Made by a program: the position numbers and the translations under genes. This document shows, one piece after another, positions 18,276 through 27,717 of a stretch of DNA of 42,724 nt. The notes below the pieces were generated by a model. It ran no database searches and had not been told where the DNA came from. It saw only the letters and a list, made by a program, of their open reading frames with translations. The stretch's first letter is position 1; every line of letters begins with the position of its first letter. Origin of the DNA: Rubrivivax sp. (GTDB lineage Bacteria > Pseudomonadota > Gammaproteobacteria > Burkholderiales > Burkholderiaceae_C); contig JAJTDM010000086.1 of the NCBI GenBank assembly GCA_021300575.1, forward strand, positions 1-42,724. Direction: 5' to 3'.

Positions 18276-19769
18276 TCAGCGAGAAGCCCAGGGCAGGCGC
18301 CGCTGCACCGCCGGGATGCGCAGCAGCAGGATCAGCGCGATGATGCCGAAGAGGGCGGCCGAGATCGGCCGCGTGAAAAACGGCGTCAGGTCCCCGTCCG
18401 ACAGCACCAGCCCGCGCCGCAGGTTCTTCTCCATCAGGTCGCCCAGCACGATGCCCAGCACCAGCGGTGCGACCGGGAATTTGTACTGGCGCAGCAGGAA
18501 CCCCAGCAGCCCGAAGCCCAGCATCGTCCACACATCGAACATGCGTTGCGCCAGCGCGTAGGTGCCCACGACGCACAGCACGAAGATCATCGGCACGATG
18601 ATGGTGGTGGGCACCTTGAGCACCTGCACCAGCAGCTTGGTCAACACCAGCCCGTAGATCAGGATGCCGATGGTGGCCAGCAGCATCATGGCGACCACGT
18701 CGTACACGAACTGCGGCGACTCCGTCATGATCATCGGCCCGGGCTTGACGCCGTGGATCAACATGGCCGCCATCAGCACCGCCGCCGGGGCCGAGCCGGG
18801 GATCTGCAGCGTCAGCACCGGGATGATGGCGCCGGGCACGCAGGCGTTGTCCCCCGTTTCCGCCGCCATCAGGCCCTCGACCGAGCCCTTGCCGAACTTC
18901 GCCTTCTCCTTGCTGGCGCGCTTGGCCGCGGCGTAGGACGACCAGGCGGCCACATCCTCGCCCACGCCCGGCACGATGCCCACGAAGGTGCCGATGACGC
19001 CCGAGCGGATGATGGTGCGCCAGTACTGCAGCACGTCGCGGATCTTCGGGATCACCGTGTCGAAGGGGTTGATCTTCGGCACCGGTCGCTTTTCCTGCAT
19101 GGCCACCAGGATTTCGGCAAAGCCGAAGGCGCCCACCAGCGCGGGCACCAGCGAGAACCCGCCAGCCAGGTCGCGGTTGTCGAAACTGAAGCGCTCGAAC
19201 GCGTGGATGCCGTCCATGCCGATGGTGGCGATGAACAGGCCAGCGATGCCCGTGATCCAGCCCTTGAGCGCGTCACCGCCGGTCAGCGTGGCGGAGATGA
19301 TCACGCCGAAGATCGCCAGCCAGAAGAACTCGTAGGCGCCGAACTTCAGCGCCAGATCGCCCAGCAGCGGTGTGAACAGGGCCAGGAAGAACATGCCGAT
19401 CAGCGTGCCCATCACCGAGCCGGTGGTGGCGATGCCCATCGCCCGGCCGGCCTGGCCCTGGCGGGCCAAGGCGTAGCCGTCCAGGCAACTGGCCGCCGAC
19501 GCTGGCGTGCCTGGAATGTTCAGCAGGATGGCACTGCGGCTGCCGCCGTAGATGGCGCCTACGTAGGTGCAGATCAGGATCAGCAGCGCCTGCGACGACG
19601 GCAGCTTGATGGTCAGCGTGGTCATCAACGCCACGCCCATCGTGGCGGTTAGACCGGGCAGGGCGCCGATGATCACACCCACCAGCGACGAAGCCAGGGC
19701 GAAGAAGATGGACTGCGGCGTCATGAACGACGCCAGCGAATGCCCGAAGGCGAAGAGGCCGTCGAACAT
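18276..19769 (-). CDS. tctA: Tripartite tricarboxylate transporter large permease TctA
   Basis: A 497-residue inner-membrane permease of the TctA family with about 11-12 hydrophobic segments. The family motifs GALPGLTATMGVALMTTL and YVGAIYGGSRSAILLNIPGTPASAA occur near the N-terminus, and GIVPGVGEDVAAW is in the middle. The start at 19769 (MFDGLFAFGHSL) overlaps the tctB stop as TGATG; the frame upstream of it is tctB read out of frame. It works with TctB and a periplasmic Bug/TctC protein to import organic acids with cation symport. Confidence 0.9.
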   Translation of the reverse strand: MFDGLFAFGHSLASFMTPQSIFFALASSLVGVIIGALPGLTATMGVALMTTLTIKLPSSQALLILICTYVGAIYGGSRSAILLNIPGTPASAASCLDGYALARQGQAGRAMGIATTGSVMGTLIGMFFLALFTPLLGDLALKFGAYEFFWLAIFGVIISATLTGGDALKGWITGIAGLFIATIGMDGIHAFERFSFDNRDLAGGFSLVPALVGAFGFAEILVAMQEKRPVPKINPFDTVIPKIRDVLQYWRTIIRSGVIGTFVGIVPGVGEDVAAWSSYAAAKRASKEKAKFGKGSVEGLMAAETGDNACVPGAIIPVLTLQIPGSAPAAVLMAAMLIHGVKPGPMIMTESPQFVYDVVAMMLLATIGILIYGLVLTKLLVQVLKVPTTIIVPMIFVLCVVGTYALAQRMFDVWTMLGFGLLGFLLRQYKFPVAPLVLGIVLGDLMEKNLRRGLVLSDGDLTPFFTRPISAALFGIIALILLLRIPAVQRRLPWASR

Positions 19770-20326
19770 CAGGGCAGCCGCACCAGGAAGATGTGCTGGA
19801 AGGACAGTGTGACGATGGCGCTCCAGGCCGCGCCGTAGACGCCTGCGCGCAGCCACTGTCCTGCGACCGATCGCCCGAGGGTCACCTGCCGCTCACGGTC
19901 GAGCAGGCCGACGAAGACCGTCACGAAGGCGAAGGTGGCCAGCCAGAAAGGCAGGCCGGTGCCGATGAGCAGCAGGGCGTAGACGAGCGTGAGTGCGAAC
20001 ACCGCAGCCATGTGCCGCCACGCGCCGCGCCTGCCGCGCGCAGACGCTGCCGCGCCCAGATCTGCAGCGGCACTGGAGGCGAGCGCGCCTTGCCGCCACG
20101 CGCGCACTGCCAGCGCCAGGCCCAGCAACACGATGAGAACCCCCAGCAGCCCGGGCACGAGGCCCGGTGCTTCATAGGGGTTGATGTTCAGGCGCTCCAG
20201 CCGGTCCATGCGCCAGGCGCCTGTGGCCACCGCCGCGCCGAAGCTGATCCACAGCGCGGCGGCCACCAGGTCGGCGCGGGCCGAGGGCTCGTCGCCCCCG
20301 GGCACTGATGAGGGCGAGGTGTCCAT
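19769..20326 (-). CDS. tctB: Tripartite tricarboxylate transporter small permease TctB
   Basis: A 185-residue membrane protein with four hydrophobic segments (about residues 20-38, 60-80, 110-140 and 160-178) and the family feature MDRLERLNINPYEAPGLVPGLLG in the first loop. It lies between tctC and tctA in the standard C-B-A order, and overlaps tctA by one base. TctB members diverge strongly, so the call rests on topology, the NPYEAPG motif and context. Confidence 0.85.
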   Translation of the reverse strand: MDTSPSSVPGGDEPSARADLVAAALWISFGAAVATGAWRMDRLERLNINPYEAPGLVPGLLGVLIVLLGLALAVRAWRQGALASSAAADLGAAASARGRRGAWRHMAAVFALTLVYALLLIGTGLPFWLATFAFVTVFVGLLDRERQVTLGRSVAGQWLRAGVYGAAWSAIVTLSFQHIFLVRLP

Positions 20327-20351
20327 CCGGTGAGGTCAGCGCGTCGTTCGC

Positions 20352-21356
20352 TCAGGGCTTGGCGATGCCCACGGTGTCGGGCGCCACCTTGGTCTTGCCG
20401 CCGGCGTGCAGCAGCCAGGCGTTGGCCTGCACGGCCGGGAAGGCGGCGGTCTGTGCCGCCTCGCCCGCGGCCGGTGCGAACAGCGCGCCGCGGTTGGCGG
20501 CGTACTTCTTCAACGCCTCGTTGTTGACGATGTGTTCTGCCCAGGCCTTTTCCAGGGTGGCGATCACTTCCGCCGGCACGCCCTTGGGGATGAAGATGCC
20601 GAAGTAGTTGGGCGGCGCCTTGAAGCCGGCGATGGTCTTGCTGATGGGCTCGATGACGCCGAAGCCCTCGATCTCCAGCGGCCGGTCGCTCACCGTGGCC
20701 AGCGGGCGCAGGCGCTTGCCGCGGATCATCTCGGCCTGCTCCACCGCCAGCTGCGTGGTGACTTCGGTTTCGCCCGACACGGTGGCCACCACGGCGGGGT
20801 TGCCGCCGTCGTAGGTGACGTGACGGTACTTGGCGCCCGTGGCGCGGGAGATGGCTTCCATTGCGTTGTGGCCGCCGGAGGTCACGCCCGCGGTGGCCAC
20901 CTTGATGTCGGGCCGGGCCTTCATCGCTTCGATCAACTGGCCCACGTTCTGCCAGGGCGTGGACGGGTTGACGCCCACCACCGCGATGTTGGCCACGTTC
21001 AGGAACAGGTGCCAGTCCTTGATGCCGGCGTTGAGCATGCCCAGCGACTGGTAGGTGCCCAGGTCCTGCGCGGCGCCTGCCGTCCAGGTGTAGCCGTCAC
21101 GTGGCGCTTCCCAGGCGTTCTTGCTGCCGATGGAGCCTGCGGCGCCCGGCTGGTTGACGACCACGATCTTCTGGCCCAGCACCTTCTCCAGTTCGGCCGC
21201 GGTCACGCGGGTGACCTGGTCGGTGGAGCCGCCCGCGGCCCAGGGCACGATCAGGTTGATGGGCTTGTTGGGCTTCCACTGCGCCTGGGCCGTGGCGCTG
21301 AACGCCAGCACGGCAGCGCCTGCAAGGGTGGTGGTGAAGAATCTGCGCTTGTTCAT
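20352..21356 (-). CDS. Bug/TctC-family periplasmic substrate-binding protein
   Basis: A 334-residue secreted binding protein. Signal peptide MNKRRFFTTTLAGAAVLAFS is cleaved near AQAQW. The Bug motif INLIVPWAAGGSTDQVTR is at about residues 33-50, and VVVNQPGAAGSIG and ATAGVTSGGHNAMEAI line the ligand pocket. A GGAGAC ribosome-binding site precedes the ATG. Bug proteins capture carboxylated or amide ligands for the TctAB permease. It is the first of the three transporter genes, 85 bp downstream of the DHDPS-like gene. Confidence 0.9.
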   Translation of the reverse strand: MNKRRFFTTTLAGAAVLAFSATAQAQWKPNKPINLIVPWAAGGSTDQVTRVTAAELEKVLGQKIVVVNQPGAAGSIGSKNAWEAPRDGYTWTAGAAQDLGTYQSLGMLNAGIKDWHLFLNVANIAVVGVNPSTPWQNVGQLIEAMKARPDIKVATAGVTSGGHNAMEAISRATGAKYRHVTYDGGNPAVVATVSGETEVTTQLAVEQAEMIRGKRLRPLATVSDRPLEIEGFGVIEPISKTIAGFKAPPNYFGIFIPKGVPAEVIATLEKAWAEHIVNNEALKKYAANRGALFAPAAGEAAQTAAFPAVQANAWLLHAGGKTKVAPDTVGIAKP

Positions 21357-21441
21357 GGGATGTCTCCTGTTCGTGTGGTGGGGTTGAGAAAGCCGAACTT
21401 CAGCGTGTGGGTGGATGGAAGCTGTGGTGCGGTGGGCTGCA

Positions 21442-22539
21442 TCAGGCGCCGAGCCAGCGCAAGCGATGTTCGCGTACGAAGTCGTCGTCGTTCAAGTCGG
21501 GGTGGCCCCGGTAGACGCGGTCGATCTCCTGTGCCTGGCCAGGGCTTAAGCCTTCGGTCGGGTCCAGGCACCAAGTGCCTTCGAGCAGGCCCTGGCGGCG
21601 CAGCACCTCGTGGCAGCCGGCAATGCAGCCCGCAAAACCGTTGGCGACGTCGAAAAAGGCTGCGTTGCAATCGGTCACCCGCGCATCCAGGGCCAGCAGG
21701 TCTGCGTCCACGGCATCGCGCTCGGCTGCGGCATGGCAACGGGCCAGTAACTCGACCGCGCGCCGCGTCCACACGCTCCAATGCCCCAGCAGGCCGCCCG
21801 CAAAGCGCAGGCGCACCATGCCATCTTCACGCGGCACGTCAAAGGGTGTCAGCAGATCCAGCACGATGTGGTCGTCGTTGCCGGTGTAGAGCGCGATGCG
21901 CTTCTCCGCACGGGCGGCCGCCACGCCACGCAGCACTTCCAGCGTGTGGTAACGGTGGAAGGGCGCGATCTTGATCGCCACCACCTGGGGCAACCGGGCG
22001 AAGGCTTCCCAGAAGCCGGCCGGCAGCTCGATGCCGCCCACCGCCGGCTGCAGGTAGAAGCCCACCAGCGCGATCTCGCGTGCCACCGCCTCGCAGTGCG
22101 CGAGGATCTCATCGACACCGCACCCGCGCAGGGCTGCCAGGCTCAGCAGGCCGGCGTGGTAGCCGAGTTCGCGCGCCGTGGCGGCTTCGCGCCGGGCCTG
22201 CTCGGTGCCGCCGGCCAGGCCGGCAATCATCACCAGCGGACGCGGGCCGCCCAGGGGCTCCCAGCTTCGCGCCGTGTCCATCGCCAGCTTCAGCACAGGC
22301 GCGTACAGACCATGCTCGCGGATGGCGAACTGCGTGGTGTGGACGCCCACGGCGAGGCCACCGGCGCCGGCGTCCATGTAGTAGCGGGTCAGTGCCCGCT
22401 GGCGGCGCTCATCGAGCCGGCGCTGCGCATCCAGCGCGAGGGGGTGCGCGGGAATGACGGCGCCGCGCCGCAGCGCTTCTCGCACCGCGGCCGGGATGCG
22501 CGCCACCACCGGGTCGGTGGCAGCTTCAATAGTGTCCAT
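21442..22539 (-). CDS. Dihydrodipicolinate synthase/aldolase-family protein
   Basis: A 365-residue TIM-barrel lyase of the DHDPS/N-acetylneuraminate lyase family. It starts MDTIEAATDPVVARIPAAVR, overlapping the end of the epimerase frame by 14 bp. Features are VIPAHPLALD, YYMDAGAGGLAVGVHTTQF, GFYLQPAVGGIELP, and VVAIKIAPFHRYHTLEVL with the likely Schiff-base lysine. It is longer than classic DHDPS (about 290), with a roughly 70-residue C-terminal extension. Probable role: aldol cleavage of a 2-oxo acid made by the upstream enzymes. Because of a frame change in the epimerase, the two genes now form one open frame (23439 to 21442). Confidence 0.82.
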   Translation of the reverse strand: MDTIEAATDPVVARIPAAVREALRRGAVIPAHPLALDAQRRLDERRQRALTRYYMDAGAGGLAVGVHTTQFAIREHGLYAPVLKLAMDTARSWEPLGGPRPLVMIAGLAGGTEQARREAATARELGYHAGLLSLAALRGCGVDEILAHCEAVAREIALVGFYLQPAVGGIELPAGFWEAFARLPQVVAIKIAPFHRYHTLEVLRGVAAARAEKRIALYTGNDDHIVLDLLTPFDVPREDGMVRLRFAGGLLGHWSVWTRRAVELLARCHAAAERDAVDADLLALDARVTDCNAAFFDVANGFAGCIAGCHEVLRRQGLLEGTWCLDPTEGLSPGQAQEIDRVYRGHPDLNDDDFVREHRLRWLGA

Positions 22540-23439
22540 CTCGCACCTCGAAGTGCGTGGGCTTGCCCAGCGAGCGGCCCCCGCGTTGCGCCCAGGCGGC
22601 CGTCCAGTCCAGAAGCGTTTCCAGGCGATGGAGACCTTCGGCCCGCTCAGGTTCAGCGGCCTGGACGGTGCTTCGCACGCCAGCAGCGAGCGCAGCGCGC
22701 GTTCGTTGGCGTCGCCCTGCCAGATCAGGTTGGCATGCCCCATGGTCAGTGGCACTGCCTCGCCCGCCACGATGTGCGCGGCCAGATCGTGCAGCACGCC
22801 GTAACGCATGTCGATGGCATAGGACAGCCGCAGGCGCACGCCCGGTGTGCCGTGAACGTGCGAGAAGTGCTCGAACATCCGTTCGCGCGCGACGCAGGAA
22901 TTCGCGTACTCGCCGGGTGGTGTCAGTGCAGCGTCTTCTCGCGCGCCGGGGCCGTCCACCGGCACGAAGGGGTAGACGCAGGCGGTGGAGAACACCACGA
23001 GGCGCGAGCGCGCGAAGCGCTGCGCCACCAGCGCCGGCACATGCGCGTTCATGGCCCAGGTCAACCACTCGCTGCCCTGGCTGCCGAACTTGCGCCCGGC
23101 CATGAAGACGACGTTGGGCACCTCGGGCAGGGCGTCCAGGGCTTGTGCCGACAGCAGGTCGGCCTCCAGGCACTCGATGCCCTGGGCCTCCAGCCGGGCC
23201 TTGAGCCCCGGCTCGGAAAAGCGCGCCACGCCGATCACACGCTTGTGCGGCGCGGCGCGTTTGGCCATGCGCGCCAGCGTGGGGCCCATCTTGCCGCCCA
23301 CGCCCAGCACGAGGATGTCACCGTCCAGCGCGGCCAGGTCGCCTACCAGCGCGGCCGAGGGCCGCGTCATCACCTCTTCCAGGTGGGCCTCGTCCTCGAA
23401 TGCGCCCGGCAGGCCTTGGGTTGCCGCTGCTTTGCTCAT
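22526..23439 (-). pseudogene. NAD-dependent epimerase/dehydratase with internal deletion and frame change
   Basis: Start [14 protein letters not shown] at 23439, overlapping the FMN-oxidoreductase stop as ATGA. The Rossmann motif DILVLGVGGKMGPTLARMA, the VVFSTACVYPF strand and the Tyr region EYANSCVARERMFEH identify an extended short-chain dehydrogenase. Family sequence in the first frame ends at NLSGPKVS. The natural C-terminus (LETLLDWTAAWAQRGG, then GKPTHFEVRDGHY-stop at 22526) continues in another frame from about 22645. Perhaps 50 residues normally between these points are missing. A deletion near 22620-22645 is therefore inferred, which also fuses the rest of this frame to the downstream aldolase. 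Activity is doubtful. Confidence 0.75.
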
Positions 23440-24911
23440 GCCAGCCTCGCTGCTTTCTTCACCAGTGTCAGCCGTGCCATCTCGGGGGATTTCTTGTAAT
23501 GCGCGTCCATCGGGTAGCACCCCGAGACCATGCCGTTGCGCGGTGCGGTGGTGCAGTCGCTGAAGGTGCGGCACAGGCGCTTGCGCTGCAGCGGCCGGCC
23601 GGCCAGCAGGTCGGCGGGCAGCTCGGGGTAAGACAGCATCAGCCGGCCCAGACCGACGAAGTCCGTCCAGCCCTCTCGCACCACGGCCTGCGCCACCTGC
23701 GGCAGGAACTCCTGCAGGTAGGTGTAGCCGCTGCCGGCGAACACCAGGTCCGGAAAGCGCTGCTTCAGGTCGCGCACGGCCGCCAGGTGGCGCATCACGC
23801 CCACCAAGGGGTCTTCCGGTGGCTGGTAGCCGTCCGATGGCGGGTACAGCGCGGGACGGGTGAGGTGCGGGTTGTAGTACGGGCTGCCCAGCGTGATGTT
23901 GAACAACCTGATGCCCAGGTTGCGCGCAATCTCGATGAAGCCGGCGGCCTCGTCCAGACCCGACTGGGTGGGGTCCTGCTCGTCCGGGCCGAAGCCGTAG
24001 CGGTAGGGCAGGGCGCTGCCGTGGTCCACAGGCACGCCCGGGCCCAGCAGGTCGGGCGTGGAACGCGTGGGGTCGGCGCGGTAGGGCAGGAAGTCGAAGG
24101 CCGACAACCGCACGCCCATCTCCAGGCCTGGGGCCTCGGCGCGGATACCCGCCACCAGTTCGCGCAGGAAGCGCGTGCGGTTCTCCAGCGAGCCGCCAAA
24201 GTCACCCGGCCGGGTCTTGGCGGCCAGAAACTCGTGGCCCAGGTAGCCGTGGCAATGCTTCAGGTCGACAAAGTCAAAGCCGATGTCGCGCGCCCGCCTG
24301 GCGGCGGCGACGAAGTCGTCGATCAGGGCGCGGATGTCGCCGTCCTGCATCACGCGGATGCGCTCGGCCGGGCCGAACCGTCCGTCCAGCAGCGGGTGGT
24401 GGAACAGCACCTGCGGCTCCATGCGCGCGGGGTCGTTGGGTTTGCAAAAGCGCCCGGAGTGCGTGAGCTGCAGTCCGATCACCAGGCCTGCGTCGCTGCC
24501 CATGGCGCGGCGGTGTTCGGCCACGAGTTCGTCGCGCAGCCGGGCGATGTCGCCTTGCGTGTGTTCGTTCAGAATTAGCTGCTGCGGGTTGGCGCGGCCG
24601 GCGTGCCGCACCGCCACCGCTTCGCCGCCCCACACCAGCTTGGCGCCCGAGGCGCCGAAGTGCCGCCAGCGCCGAAGCGTGTTCTCCGATGGGCGGCCGT
24701 CGGCTAGCCCATCCCAGCCTTCCATGGGTTGCACGCACCAGCGGTTGCCGATGGTCCAGTCGTGTACCTGCAGCGGCTGCGCCAGGGGCGAGGCGGCGCC
24801 CAGCGCCATCTCGTCGTCACACGGCATGCCCAGCCCCAGGCGCTGCAGGTTGTCGCGAAAGCCTGCCGCGCTCTCCAGCCCCTTGACCTTGACGAAATCG
24901 CCGAACTTCAT
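23436..24911 (-). CDS. NADH:flavin oxidoreductase (Old Yellow Enzyme family)
   Basis: A 491-residue FMN-dependent oxidoreductase. Start chosen at 24911 ([14 protein letters not shown]); the open frame extends 106 codons upstream but that part overlaps the cupin gene and is not family-like. OYE features are [32 protein letters not shown], the substrate-binding pair in [28 protein letters not shown], and the FMN phosphate loop [19 protein letters not shown]. It lacks the iron-sulphur domain of the larger dienoyl-CoA reductases. It would reduce an activated alkene or oxidise the reverse substrate; the pathway is unknown. It is coupled to the epimerase gene by ATGA. Confidence 0.85.
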   Translation of the reverse strand: MKFGDFVKVKGLESAAGFRDNLQRLGLGMPCDDEMALGAASPLAQPLQVHDWTIGNRWCVQPMEGWDGLADGRPSENTLRRWRHFGASGAKLVWGGEAVAVRHAGRANPQQLILNEHTQGDIARLRDELVAEHRRAMGSDAGLVIGLQLTHSGRFCKPNDPARMEPQVLFHHPLLDGRFGPAERIRVMQDGDIRALIDDFVAAARRARDIGFDFVDLKHCHGYLGHEFLAAKTRPGDFGGSLENRTRFLRELVAGIRAEAPGLEMGVRLSAFDFLPYRADPTRSTPDLLGPGVPVDHGSALPYRYGFGPDEQDPTQSGLDEAAGFIEIARNLGIRLFNITLGSPYYNPHLTRPALYPPSDGYQPPEDPLVGVMRHLAAVRDLKQRFPDLVFAGSGYTYLQEFLPQVAQAVVREGWTDFVGLGRLMLSYPELPADLLAGRPLQRKRLCRTFSDCTTAPRNGMVSGCYPMDAHYKKSPEMARLTLVKKAARLA

Positions 24912-24984
24912 GCGCGTGCCTGTGGCTGGGGTGGCTGCGGCAGCCGTGTTGGCGCCGGCGGGCCGGCCTGGGGCAGGCTCGGGC

Positions 24985-25362
24985 TCATCCGAAGAAGCGG
25001 TTGGGCTTGTGGAAGATGCCCAGCACCAGTGCGCCCTGCGGGGCGTGGGCCGCGTGCCGGCTGCCTGCCGGGCGCCAGACGAAGTTGCCTGCCGTGACCT
25101 CGCCCTCTTGGTCCACCAGGCTGCCCTCGAGGACCCAGCTCTGCTCGAGTGCGACGTGCTCATGGTCGGGCAGCACCGCGCCGGGGTCCATGCGGGTGAG
25201 CACGGTCTGCAGTCCGGTGTCGGGGTCATGAACCAGGACCTTCACGCTGACGCCGGGGTAGGGCGTGGGCGTCCAGGGCAGTTCGTCGCAATTCACGTAA
25301 CGCGAAGACAGTGCTTCAAGCCCGGCATGCCGGTGCTCGAGGCCAGGGGTGTGCAGGCTCAA
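24985..25362 (-). CDS. Cupin-domain protein
   Basis: A 125-residue single-domain cupin. The metal-binding motif 1 is [20 protein letters not shown] and motif 2 is [17 protein letters not shown], with histidines in the expected places. Small cupins of this kind bind a divalent metal and act as isomerases, dioxygenases or ligand sensors. It is the first gene of the long minus-strand catabolic operon and lies 73 bp before the FMN oxidoreductase. Confidence 0.85.
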   Translation of the reverse strand: MSLHTPGLEHRHAGLEALSSRYVNCDELPWTPTPYPGVSVKVLVHDPDTGLQTVLTRMDPGAVLPDHEHVALEQSWVLEGSLVDQEGEVTAGNFVWRPAGSRHAAHAPQGALVLGIFHKPNRFFG

Positions 25363-25626
25363 GGGTTTCCTCCGGATCCGTCGGGCCTGGCGCGCCGGCC
25401 TTCACGGGGTTCCACTTCATGATAGCGGCGTGCCAGACCCGCACAAACCCTGATGCCGGGCTTCGCTACAGGGCCCGGGTCCGGCGGGCGGCTGGTGTAA
25501 GGTCGGCCTCCCGCGCAGTCTTGCGCTCAGCCTCACGCCCGAGTGCTCGCACGGTCGTCCGCCGCGCCGCTTGAACGATCCCGGTCCTTGCCCCCGCCCC
25601 CGCCTCCGCCCCCGCCTCTGCTGCCC
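25363..25626. promoter_or_regulatory. Divergent promoter region of the two catabolic blocks
   Basis: The 264-bp gap separates the minus-strand cupin operon from the plus-strand Gfo/Idh operon and must carry promoters for both. I see no confident -35/-10 pair and no convincing operator. The last 60 bases before the plus-strand ATG are a CCCCCGCCTCCG-type low-complexity run with no ribosome-binding site. No regulator gene lies nearby. Confidence 0.4.
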
Positions 25627-26667
25627 ATGACCACCTTCGCTGCCATCGGCCTGGACCACCGGCACATCTACCACCTGATCGGTGAACTGCTTGCTGCCGG
25701 CGCACAGTGCGCCGGCTACTGGACGGGCACCAGCGACCCCAAGGTGCTGGAAGGGGTGCGCGAGCGCTTTCCCACGCTGCGCGCCGTGGACGACCGCGAC
25801 GCCCTGCTCGACGACCCCGCCGTGGACTTGGTCGTCAGTGCCGCCGTGCCGGCCGAGCGCGCTGCGCTGGCTGTGCAGGCGATGCGCCGCGGCAAGGACG
25901 TGCTGGTGGACAAGCCCGGCGTCACCTCGTTCGAGCAACTGGCGCAGGTGCAGGCCGCAGTGGCCGAGACCGGGCGCATCTTCTCCATCTGCTTTTCCGA
26001 GCGCCACGTCGTGCCCGCGGTGGAGGCGGCCCGGCGCCTGGTGGCCGACGGCGCGATTGGCGAGGTGATTCAGACGCTGGGTCTGGGTCCGCACCGCCTG
26101 AACCGCGCCATCCGCCCGGGCTGGTTCTTCGACCGTCAGCAGTTCGGCGGCATCCTGGTGGACATCGCCTCGCACCAGATCGACCAGTTTCTGGTCTTCA
26201 CCGGGGCGCAGGATGCCCAGGTGGTGCACGCCGCCGTGGGCCACCACGGCACGCAGACGGATGGCGACTTCCAGGACTTTGGCGAAATCGTGCTGTGCAG
26301 CCGGCCCGGGCAGCCGGGCCAGCAGCCCGGCCAGCAGCGCGGCTACGTGCGCGTGGATTGGTTCACGCCCGAAGGTTTGCCGACCTGGGGCGACGGGCGG
26401 CTGTTTATCCTGGGCACCACGGGTTCGATCGAGATCCGCAAGTACCTGGACATCGAGGGGCGGTCCGGCACCAACCACCTGTTCCTGGCCGACCGCCACG
26501 GCACGCGCCACATCGACTGCAGCGCCGAGCCCCTGACCTTCTTCCGGGCGTTCCTGCACGACGTGCGGGAGCGCACACAGACGGCCATGACGCAGGCGCA
26601 TGTGTTCACGGTGTGCCGCCTGGCGCTGGAGGCTGATGCCTGGGCCACCTCGGGGGCCCGCGCATGA
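25627..26667 (+). CDS. Gfo/Idh/MocA-family NAD(P)-dependent oxidoreductase (1)
   Basis: A 346-residue two-domain sugar or polyol dehydrogenase. Starts MTTFAAIGLDHRHIYHLIGELL. The second Rossmann strand region is DLVVSAAVPAERAALAVQAM, and the catalytic-lysine motif is VLVDKPGVTSFEQL. The substrate-side histidine region is GGILVDIASHQIDQFLVFTG. The nucleotide-binding loop GLDHRH lacks the usual second glycine pattern GxGxxG, as in some family members. The frame opens upstream, but the earlier sequence is low-complexity. It overlaps the next gene by ATGA. Confidence 0.85.
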   Translation: MTTFAAIGLDHRHIYHLIGELLAAGAQCAGYWTGTSDPKVLEGVRERFPTLRAVDDRDALLDDPAVDLVVSAAVPAERAALAVQAMRRGKDVLVDKPGVTSFEQLAQVQAAVAETGRIFSICFSERHVVPAVEAARRLVADGAIGEVIQTLGLGPHRLNRAIRPGWFFDRQQFGGILVDIASHQIDQFLVFTGAQDAQVVHAAVGHHGTQTDGDFQDFGEIVLCSRPGQPGQQPGQQRGYVRVDWFTPEGLPTWGDGRLFILGTTGSIEIRKYLDIEGRSGTNHLFLADRHGTRHIDCSAEPLTFFRAFLHDVRERTQTAMTQAHVFTVCRLALEADAWATSGARA

Positions 26668-27674
26668 CGCGCACTGGCGTGGCCCTGGTGGGCCTGGGCC
26701 CGGGCTCGCAACCGCATCTGAAGAGCCTGGCGGACCTGCAGCACCGCGTCGAGCTGCGTCATGCCGTGTGCCGGCGCCCGGCCCAGGCCGACCTGGGCCC
26801 GTTCAACGGCCAGCTCGCCGCCACGGCCGACCTGGACGCCGCGCTGGCCGACCCCGCCGTGCAGGCCGTCATCGTGGCCACGCCCGCGGGCACGCACCTG
26901 GACATCGCTTCCCGCTGCCTGGCCGCAGGCAAGCACACGCTGGTGGAAAAGCCGCTGGAGACTTCCCTGCCGCGCGCGCAGGCCCTGGTGGAGCAGGCAC
27001 GCCGCTCCGGCTTGCGCTTCGGCGTCGTGCTGCAGCACCGTTTCCGCCCGGGCTCGCAGCGCCTGAGCGCCCTCTTGCAGGAAGAAGCCCTGGGCTCGGT
27101 GCAGTTCGCCACCGTGCGCGTGCCCTGGTGGCGGCCCCAGGCGGGCTACTACGACCAGCCCGGCCGCGGCACGCGCGAGCGCGATGGCGGTGGCGTGCTG
27201 CTGACGCAGGCCATCCATGCGCTGGACCTGTTCCGCAGCCTGGTGGGTGTGCGCGAGGTGCAGGCCGCGCAGGCCAGCACCACGGCTGTGCACCGCATGG
27301 AGACCGAGGACTACGCCGCCGCGCTGCTGCGCCTGGGCCACGGCGCCCCGGGCCTGCTGATGGCCACCACGGCGCTGTACCCCGGCTCGCCCGAAGTGCT
27401 GGAGATCGCCGGCACCCGCGGCGCGGCCACGCTGGCGGCTGGCCGTCTGCAGGTGCGCTGGCACTACGGCCGCGAGGAAACGGTGGAGGCTGAAGGTCCG
27501 GGGGGCAGCGGCGCGGCCATTATGGACTTTCCGCACGACGCCCACCGCGCCCTGATCAGCGACTTTCTCGACGCCGTGGCCGAGGGCCGGGATCCGCTCG
27601 TCACCGGCGAGGAGGCCCTGGCCACGCACCGCCTGATCGAGCAGGTGCTGGCCGCTGCGGCGCAGGCCGGGTGA
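26664..27674 (+). CDS. Gfo/Idh/MocA-family NAD(P)-dependent oxidoreductase (2)
   Basis: A 336-residue dehydrogenase. Nucleotide-binding loop VALVGLGPGSQPHLKSL, catalytic motif HTLVEKPLETSLPRAQALV, and substrate motif RERDGGGVLLTQAIHALDLFRSLVG are all in place. Starts inside the stop of the previous dehydrogenase (ATGA). The pair probably act on the same sugar or on successive intermediates. Sequence does not tell the substrate. Confidence 0.88.
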   Translation: MTRTGVALVGLGPGSQPHLKSLADLQHRVELRHAVCRRPAQADLGPFNGQLAATADLDAALADPAVQAVIVATPAGTHLDIASRCLAAGKHTLVEKPLETSLPRAQALVEQARRSGLRFGVVLQHRFRPGSQRLSALLQEEALGSVQFATVRVPWWRPQAGYYDQPGRGTRERDGGGVLLTQAIHALDLFRSLVGVREVQAAQASTTAVHRMETEDYAAALLRLGHGAPGLLMATTALYPGSPEVLEIAGTRGAATLAAGRLQVRWHYGREETVEAEGPGGSGAAIMDFPHDAHRALISDFLDAVAEGRDPLVTGEEALATHRLIEQVLAAAAQAG

Positions 27675-27717
27675 CTCGGCAACACTCCTCTGGCCCAAGA
27701 GGCCGAACCAAGCCTTC

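Noticed and set aside
17592..19652. 686-codon plus-strand frame
   Set aside because: It lies antisense to the isomerase and tctA genes and shows only the His/Gln/Arg-rich pattern of a mirror frame.
25570..25626. CCCCCGCCTCCG-like run as a regulatory repeat
   Set aside because: It is simple low-complexity sequence without an exact repeat unit or palindrome.
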